20,633 bases of DNA from Stramenopiles sp. TOSAG23-3 (taxonomy: Eukaryota > Sar), in the NCBI GenBank assembly GCA_900128585.1, contig LT642370.1, forward strand, positions 1-20,633, in the 5' to 3' direction. Of the stretch, positions 15,566 to 20,633 are shown piece by piece; the first letter of the stretch is position 1; each line of letters starts with the position of its first letter. Under the pieces are notes generated by a model. The model saw only the letters and a program-made list of their open reading frames with translations. It was not told the DNA's origin and did no database searches. The position numbers and the translations under genes are program-made.

Positions 15566-18190
15566 TTACACGCGGTTTCGTTGCTTCTCTTTCCATATTT
15601 CGTATTTGCTCTTTTTCTTTTTGCCCTGGGCTACCACGTACACGGGGCGTGTGGTTTGCCCCCCATTTGCATCTGTGACGGTAATGTAAAGGTTGCAGCC
15701 GCCTGGCGATTCCCCACCGGTCACAGCGAACGATAGCATGCGTGATGTGTGAACAAGATGGTTCGAGGTCGTCGTCTGTATACTATTCTCGACCATTGCG
15801 AGTTTTATTGAATTCTGCGGAACGATCGTCCCCCGTTCCGTCTGCACGGTGATATCGACGGAGTCGTAGCCGGTTACCACTACAGGCAGCGGGTTGCCAT
15901 GTGTGTTCTCCCCCCGCTCCACAACAATGTTCTTAATGTTGTCTTGGTTGGCAAAAGAAATGGTGGGGGGCGTTACAGCGACGAGTTTCAACGACTGCTT
16001 GGTACCCTGTGCCCCGTTCGCATCGGTCAGGTACATGTCGATCGTCGTCACTCCCGTCCCGACGGGCTTTACATTGATGACTATTCCGGTGGGATGCTCT
16101 GGGTCCTGGGTCAAATACGTACCGCCCTTTGCTGGGACAATAGCGCTGTCGCCGCCCGTGACGTGCATTTTCAACGGGGCAAACCCGTAGTAGCGAGGAA
16201 TCAATTTTGTTTTGGTGTACCCGACCGTTGCAAAAAGGGTCCCCGCCTCCCCCTCGCCCTCGCGGAACGATGCCAGGTCCAAGCGTGGCAACGGCACGAC
16301 GCGAATATGAAAGGCCTGCTCACGGACCGCGCCGTTGCCGTCTTGGGCGATGCCCCTGCACGCCACCGGCTCCCCCTGGACGTGCTGGAAGGCAGGGAAA
16401 GTGGCCGTGCCGTGGCGGTGCGTGACTCCGTTGGGATCTTCGTTCGAGGCCTCTTCGTACTCTATAGAGACGGCCTCCCCACCGCACTCGATGCTGCACT
16501 GTACTGGCGCGTACCCCACGACGTGAAACTTGACTTTCTTCCTGTGGTTTACCGTAACAATTTGATCGACGCCCTCGAGCCCCACCGATTCGTCGGGGGA
16601 CACGGTCTCCATGGCGATCAGGGGTTCCGGAAGGACGTGCACATTCATTGTGGAGTGGAACGTCGCGCCATTCCCGTCCGTCACTTCGATTTGGTACTCT
16701 TTCCAGCCGGTTCGGTTCGACGGGGAGACTTTCATGAGCATGCTCGTCTGATCGTCGGAAAGCTGAAGGGCAACGGGGGGGAACAAGTCCACCCTTCCCC
16801 CGTACGGAACCGCCCTCAGCGCCAACGGGGGCACGCCGGACGCAGTGATCGATATGTTTCCCTCCTGGTGCGCGGTGAGGACGTAGTCCGCCATGTGAAT
16901 GGCCCGCGGCTGCGGGGCGATGAACACGGAGAAGGGGCGTTCGACTACCTGTTTGTTCCCGTCCGACAGCCGTAGGATGAACTTTCGCTCCCCGGCCGAG
17001 GGGTAGTGAGAGAAACGGTCCGTTTCACTCGGCTGCCCGTGTACGAGCTGAACGATCTGAAACGGCCTCAAAAAATCACCGCACGGGGCATTGTCGACCT
17101 GCGCGACGACGTTCGCGTTTTCGTTGCCTCCGTCGGCCTGCGGGTCCGCCGCCAGCGCGCTCACAGCCATTAGGTACAGCGGTTCGACGCCGGAGACTTC
17201 CACCTCAAACTCGGGTGCCTCGTGCCCTTGCGTGACGTAGATGTCTGGAATCTCGGGGAGGGCCAAGGTGGGCGGAAACGAGCACACCCTGGTGTCTTCT
17301 TCCCCGGGGCGCGCCTCCTGGCACGGGCCAGCGTGGTCCGTGCGGTGGGCCACGAGCTGCTCCTCCGAGAGCCGAAACTGCCGGGCCGGAGTCGAACGCC
17401 GGCCCGCCTCGTTGCCGCCCCCCATGCCCACCGCGCCGTCGGAAAAAATGTTCAACCGAATCTGGTCAAAAATGCTGTATTGCTTCAGACACTTGTCGCG
17501 GTGTACGCATTTCGGGACGATGAGGCCCCACCCAAGGTCCTCGATGCTGTTGTTGTACATGCACGGCATCGACGAGATGACGTTACGAAACTGCGCCGGT
17601 ATCTTGTCGACGAGCTCGACGTTCATCATGTCGTCGTCGGACATGCCCTCTTGTCTCCCCAGCGAGGTCAAGAAGGCACATGGCGAAATGATGCACGACC
17701 GTTGGTTGATGCACATCCGCTCGACGTACTCCCTGAACCTTCCCCTGTCGTTGCACTGGCCCTGCTGCAACGCAGACACGCTGGAGTCCACGGCCGTCCC
17801 CGCGGCGGCCTTTTCCAGGCATGCCCCCCTCATCCCCCCGAAGCTTGCAAACTCGACCTCGCACACCACGTGCTCCGCCGACGCGCATTCAAACTTTTTT
17901 GCCGTGGATTTAGACAAATCTTGGTGATGCTCGCACACGCATCCCCCCGCTTTGATTTCTTTTGTCGTGCACTTGGCAGATTCAAAGTAATTCCCATCCC
18001 AAGAGATGGTCGCTATGGTCGGCTTTTCCACAATACCCCGCCGCTCCTTTTGCCGTGCAATGTCTTTCCTTGAAAATGCAACCGACACTTCCGCACCCAC
18101 AAACCGACTGCCGTAAAGGACGACCATCGCACAGGCCATTGTCCATCCCATTCCCAAGACAGTCCAACCATTTCTACCATTGCACCTCAT
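15566..18190 (-). CDS. Secreted SUEL-type lectin-like protein with five Ig-like repeats
   Basis: The product is 874 residues, with ATG at 18190. A signal peptide is visible: polar start, hydrophobic core about 12-32, likely cleavage after VGA (33). A Cys-rich segment (74-235) resembles a galactose/rhamnose-binding SUEL lectin domain: VVCEVEFASFGGMRGAC (108-124), a Cys at 146, and YVERMCINQRSCII (155-168), with a long insertion. Residues 310-855 form five repeats of about 95-117 residues. Each has a V-x-G-x-x-P-L-like motif (333, 451, 559, 669, 773) and near its end D-G/A-N-G (410, 505, 617, 723, 840) leading into a beta strand, consistent with an Ig- or cadherin-like fold. The C-terminus is a basic KKKKSK tail with no membrane anchor. 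Carbohydrate binding and adhesion are inferred. The repeats also faintly resemble POM152 Ig-like repeats, but the lectin module and absence of a membrane segment argue against a nucleoporin. Confidence 0.8.
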   Translation of the reverse strand: MRCNGRNGWTVLGMGWTMACAMVVLYGSRFVGAEVSVAFSRKDIARQKERRGIVEKPTIATISWDGNYFESAKCTTKEIKAGGCVCEHHQDLSKSTAKKFECASAEHVVCEVEFASFGGMRGACLEKAAAGTAVDSSVSALQQGQCNDRGRFREYVERMCINQRSCIISPCAFLTSLGRQEGMSDDDMMNVELVDKIPAQFRNVISSMPCMYNNSIEDLGWGLIVPKCVHRDKCLKQYSIFDQIRLNIFSDGAVGMGGGNEAGRRSTPARQFRLSEEQLVAHRTDHAGPCQEARPGEEDTRVCSFPPTLALPEIPDIYVTQGHEAPEFEVEVSGVEPLYLMAVSALAADPQADGGNENANVVAQVDNAPCGDFLRPFQIVQLVHGQPSETDRFSHYPSAGERKFILRLSDGNKQVVERPFSVFIAPQPRAIHMADYVLTAHQEGNISITASGVPPLALRAVPYGGRVDLFPPVALQLSDDQTSMLMKVSPSNRTGWKEYQIEVTDGNGATFHSTMNVHVLPEPLIAMETVSPDESVGLEGVDQIVTVNHRKKVKFHVVGYAPVQCSIECGGEAVSIEYEEASNEDPNGVTHRHGTATFPAFQHVQGEPVACRGIAQDGNGAVREQAFHIRVVPLPRLDLASFREGEGEAGTLFATVGYTKTKLIPRYYGFAPLKMHVTGGDSAIVPAKGGTYLTQDPEHPTGIVINVKPVGTGVTTIDMYLTDANGAQGTKQSLKLVAVTPPTISFANQDNIKNIVVERGENTHGNPLPVVVTGYDSVDITVQTERGTIVPQNSIKLAMVENSIQTTTSNHLVHTSRMLSFAVTGGESPGGCNLYITVTDANGGQTTRPVYVVAQGKKKKSKYEIWKEKQRNRV

Positions 18191-19482
18191 GCCTTTGCCA
18201 GTCCCACCGAAAGAATTGCTGGTTCTTTTACTACTACTACTACTACCCAGAGTTCAACCAAAAGAAACCACACGAGATCGTTTTCGTTCTATTTCAAACC
18301 ACAGATACTGGACGACTATCCCATCACACCACTTTTTATCTTCAAAAAGTCAAACAAACACTCATTCATTCCCTTTCCCTGCATCAACATTCTACACCCA
18401 TTTCATTTCAATGCACATTTCCACCAATCAAATTTCAAAAAAATTCTTCAAAAAATTCTTCAAATCTTTTAAATGCTTTACTTCAAGACTACGAGTTAAG
18501 TACAACCTTTTACCAACCATACTAAGCTTGAATAGCATCCAACATAAGCATTTTGATAGGGAGAACATGGCCATTTCAAAAATTGGCCAATTACAGCCGA
18601 CCTGTACTTGTATTAACCTTTAGTATATAAATATCGAATAGGCAACACGGAAACTCATAATTTCGTTACACTCATAATTATGTATTTGTATGTTACCTTA
18701 GTATACACTATATTGATAGGAATCGGAAGGCGAAACAATTCCTGAAATCGTACTTAGAAACGATGGAAGTATACGGAAAATAGATAGGAATCGAAAAAGA
18801 AAATGAACCTGATTTAGTTGTACTTGTAATGTATCTAAGAATACGAATATGAATAGGAAAATAAACGTATGAATTCGTTCGAGTCGATAATTTAACGAAT
18901 TTTCTTTCTTTGAACGAACAAAGTGAGAAACGTTTATAAAAGTTTGGGGAAAGGCTCTTCTATGCTATTGAGTGTATATATCATTTTGAAGAAGTTTGGA
19001 TGGAAAATTGGGATGGACGGACTAATGTGAATGATGTGGCATGTAATTGTAGAAACAAATTCGTATTCTTTTATCAATCTGTTTTTAATTAAAGTTATAA
19101 TAGAAAATAAGTGCCACAGGGAATGTTTTTGTGAATCTTTAACATACGATAGCATTGATTTTCTCGAAACATATTTTCTATATATCCTAACTTTTTTTCT
19201 CTTTTGTTTACGGAGTTAGGAAACGTTTCCTTTGAAATTTGAATAAAATCAAATTTTCAATCGAAACGAAAAAAGGAAACAGAATCAAATGAAAACAGAA
19301 TCAAACGGAAAAGGAATCAAATTGAAATGAAATGAACACGTAACCCTTATGCAAAAAGAAAGAAAGAAAGGAAGAAAAGGCAACCATCCCAGCAAGCATC
19401 GATAAATCCAATCGTACGTTTGTTCGTTCGCTCCCAGCCTTTCTTTACGAAGCATCGTTTTCGTTCTTAGTTCACTCAAACC
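18191..19482. promoter_or_regulatory. Long divergent AT-rich intergenic region
   Basis: This is the longest gene-free stretch (1292 bp), between the starts of the lectin-like (-) and NHL-repeat (+) genes. It holds an (ACT)n repeat near the lectin start, tandem CAAAAAA(A)TTCTT units at 18436-18460, a TATATAAATAT element near 18624-18633, and TATAAAAG at 18935-18942, which is too far from either start codon to assign with confidence. Near the NHL gene, purine-rich AAAGAAAGAAAGG lies at about 19356-19370, then a T-rich leader. Small open frames here are low-complexity and unlike the neighbouring genes. I see no tRNA or other RNA gene. Confidence 0.55.
18230..18246. repeat. (ACT)5 trinucleotide repeat
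   Basis: Five perfect ACT units plus AC lie 40 bp upstream of the lectin-like gene's start codon, so AGT repeats would be in its 5' UTR. Confidence 0.85.
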
Positions 19483-20633
19483 ATGAAGGTCACGTCGGAC
19501 CTGTTCCCACGGATTAAAATGGGATGTTTGTGCCGTGGCGGGGTAGTCGGGGATGGGAAAGGTTTTCGCTTCTCGCAGAAACGAAAATTTCTCCATTCCG
19601 TTTGCTTTTACCTTGTTTTTGTCTTGTCCACCCTGTTCGTTTCGAACGAGTCCGGCGGTTTCCCTTCCCTGTTTTTCTTGTCGTCGATTTTCTCTTTCCC
19701 CGGCCACCAGGACCAGGGGGCGACGGTTTTTGTTTCCGGTGGTGCGCATGGCGCCCGCCTTTTTAAAGCATGGACGGATCGGCATTGGTGCAGCTCGATC
19801 ATGAACCCGCACTGGCCGATGGCGTACGCAAAGAACAAAGGCCAATTGATGGAGTTCAAAGGCCGCGTGGCGTCGTCGATCCAGCACTTTGGCCACGAGT
19901 GCCGTCGTTTGGGGGTTAGCACGAAATGTTTCCAATGCGAGGGCATTCGGTGCGGGGCTCACATGAACGAAACCTGCGACTTTAGCATCCAAGGAATGGA
20001 CTGGAAGGAGCTGCCCCAGAACATTCCGACCGTAAGCGACAGCCCTTGGGCCATTGGGGCGAGCTCGCGGTACAATTTCGGGGGGGGGACGCACATTTGC
20101 ACCATGCTCACGGGGGGAAAGTGCATCGAGCCGGACACGACTGAGAAGAAGTTTGAGAAGTGCTTCGTTCGCTGCTGGGGGTGGAATAGACGCGGGAAGA
20201 TGGAAGTCATCCCGGACTCAAAGTTCGGCCAAAGGGTCACCGCCCCGAAAGGGGACCCGAAGACGGCGACGAACCCCCAAGGCCGTGTCCTGGTGTTGGG
20301 GGGCAACGGCCAGGCTGGGCTTCGAGACGGGCCCCTGAACCAGGCACAGTTCAACTCCCCGTCCGGCCTTACGATATGGCCGAAGAAGAAAATACTTTTT
20401 GTGGCCGACACCATGAACAATGTCATCCGAAAGGTGTTTCTGCCCGGGTGCACCGAGGGGCAGTCGGACGCGGTCGAAACGTACGCCGGGGACCCGGCGG
20501 GGGGGCGGGGGATCACCGATGGCCACAGGTTAAACAAGGCCCGGTTTGCGCGGCCAGAGGGCATCACGTTGTACGAGCGGAAGGACGGAACCCTCGTGCT
20601 GGTAGTGGCGGACACGGACAACCAGCGCATCCG
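19483..20633 (+). CDS. Cys-rich NHL-repeat protein with N-terminal signal anchor, truncated by the window end
   Basis: The frame is open from ATG at 19483 (an in-frame TAG lies just upstream at 19468-19470) to the last base, giving 383 residues and no stop. A hydrophobic segment at about 37-53 after a basic stretch suggests a signal anchor or late signal peptide; a second hydrophobic patch follows at 60-72. Residues 100-250 are Cys-rich (HWCSS, CRRLGVSTKCFQC, RCGAHMNETC, KCFVRCWGW). From about 265, NHL-type beta-propeller blades start: VLVLGGNGQAGLRDG, NSPSGLTIW, ILFVADTMNNVIRK, then a second blade, YAGDP, PEGITLY, VVADTDNQRIR. More blades are expected beyond the window. NHL propellers mediate protein or ligand binding; an extracellular or luminal location is inferred. 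A G9 run at 20080-20088 does not disturb the frame. Confidence 0.85.
   Translation, partial: MKVTSDLFPRIKMGCLCRGGVVGDGKGFRFSQKRKFLHSVCFYLVFVLSTLFVSNESGGFPSLFFLSSIFSFPGHQDQGATVFVSGGAHGARLFKAWTDRHWCSSIMNPHWPMAYAKNKGQLMEFKGRVASSIQHFGHECRRLGVSTKCFQCEGIRCGAHMNETCDFSIQGMDWKELPQNIPTVSDSPWAIGASSRYNFGGGTHICTMLTGGKCIEPDTTEKKFEKCFVRCWGWNRRGKMEVIPDSKFGQRVTAPKGDPKTATNPQGRVLVLGGNGQAGLRDGPLNQAQFNSPSGLTIWPKKKILFVADTMNNVIRKVFLPGCTEGQSDAVETYAGDPAGGRGITDGHRLNKARFARPEGITLYERKDGTLVLVVADTDNQRI

Noticed and set aside
18180-18623. A 147-residue + strand frame in the long divergent spacer
   Set aside because: Composition (Leu/Ser/Thr/Lys/Phe, poly-Leu from the ACT repeat) follows the AT-rich spacer and lacks the GC-rich codon use of all other genes here.
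18935-18942. TATAAAAG as the TATA box of the NHL gene
   Set aside because: It lies about 540 bp from the start codon in AT-rich DNA, where such matches are expected by chance.

Overview
The window looks like nuclear DNA from a compact, intron-poor unicellular eukaryote. The evidence is long GC-rich reading frames without obvious introns, AT-rich low-complexity spacers, AATAAA-type signals just past several stop codons, and eukaryote-specific protein families (SERINC, SAC/FIG4 phosphatase, CSC1/OSCA channel with a WW domain, reelin-type module, SUEL-type lectin, NHL repeats). The lineage cannot be fixed from sequence alone. A stramenopile-like or other free-living protist is a guess.

Seven protein genes are present and alternate strictly in strand. 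In order they are: (1) a proline-rich coiled-coil protein of unknown function (+, 15-2319, possibly starting before the window); (2) a SERINC/TDE1 membrane protein (-, 2509-4191); (3) a FIG4/Sac3-type phosphoinositide phosphatase (+, 4850-7516); (4) a WW-domain CSC1/OSCA/TMEM63-like channel (-, 7726-11367); (5) a polytopic protein with a RING-like Cys cluster and a reelin-like ectodomain (+, 12032-15301); (6) a secreted SUEL-lectin-like protein with five Ig-like repeats (-, 15566-18190); (7) a Cys-rich NHL-repeat protein (+, 19483 to beyond the window). Tail-to-tail gaps are short (189, 209 and 264 bp). Head-to-head gaps are long (658, 664 and 1292 bp) and are probably shared bidirectional promoter regions.

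Genes 1 and 3 are not open in a single frame. The frame moves by +1 at a C36 tract in gene 1 and at G10, C11 and C12 tracts in gene 3, while a G9 tract in gene 7 and G7/T7 runs elsewhere leave the frame intact. So every coding homopolymer of 10 or more breaks the frame, always in the same direction. Homopolymer indels in the assembly are the simplest explanation. Unstable tracts in the genome, or recoding, remain possible.

Functionally the window leans to membranes and the cell surface: lipid handling (SERINC, FIG4), mechanosensitive conductance (OSCA-like), and three secreted or surface proteins with adhesion-type modules. The likeliest undescribed architecture is gene 5. Gene 6 and the Cys-rich extracellular loop of gene 4 come next. 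No tRNA, rRNA, transposon, CRISPR array or viral gene was recognised.
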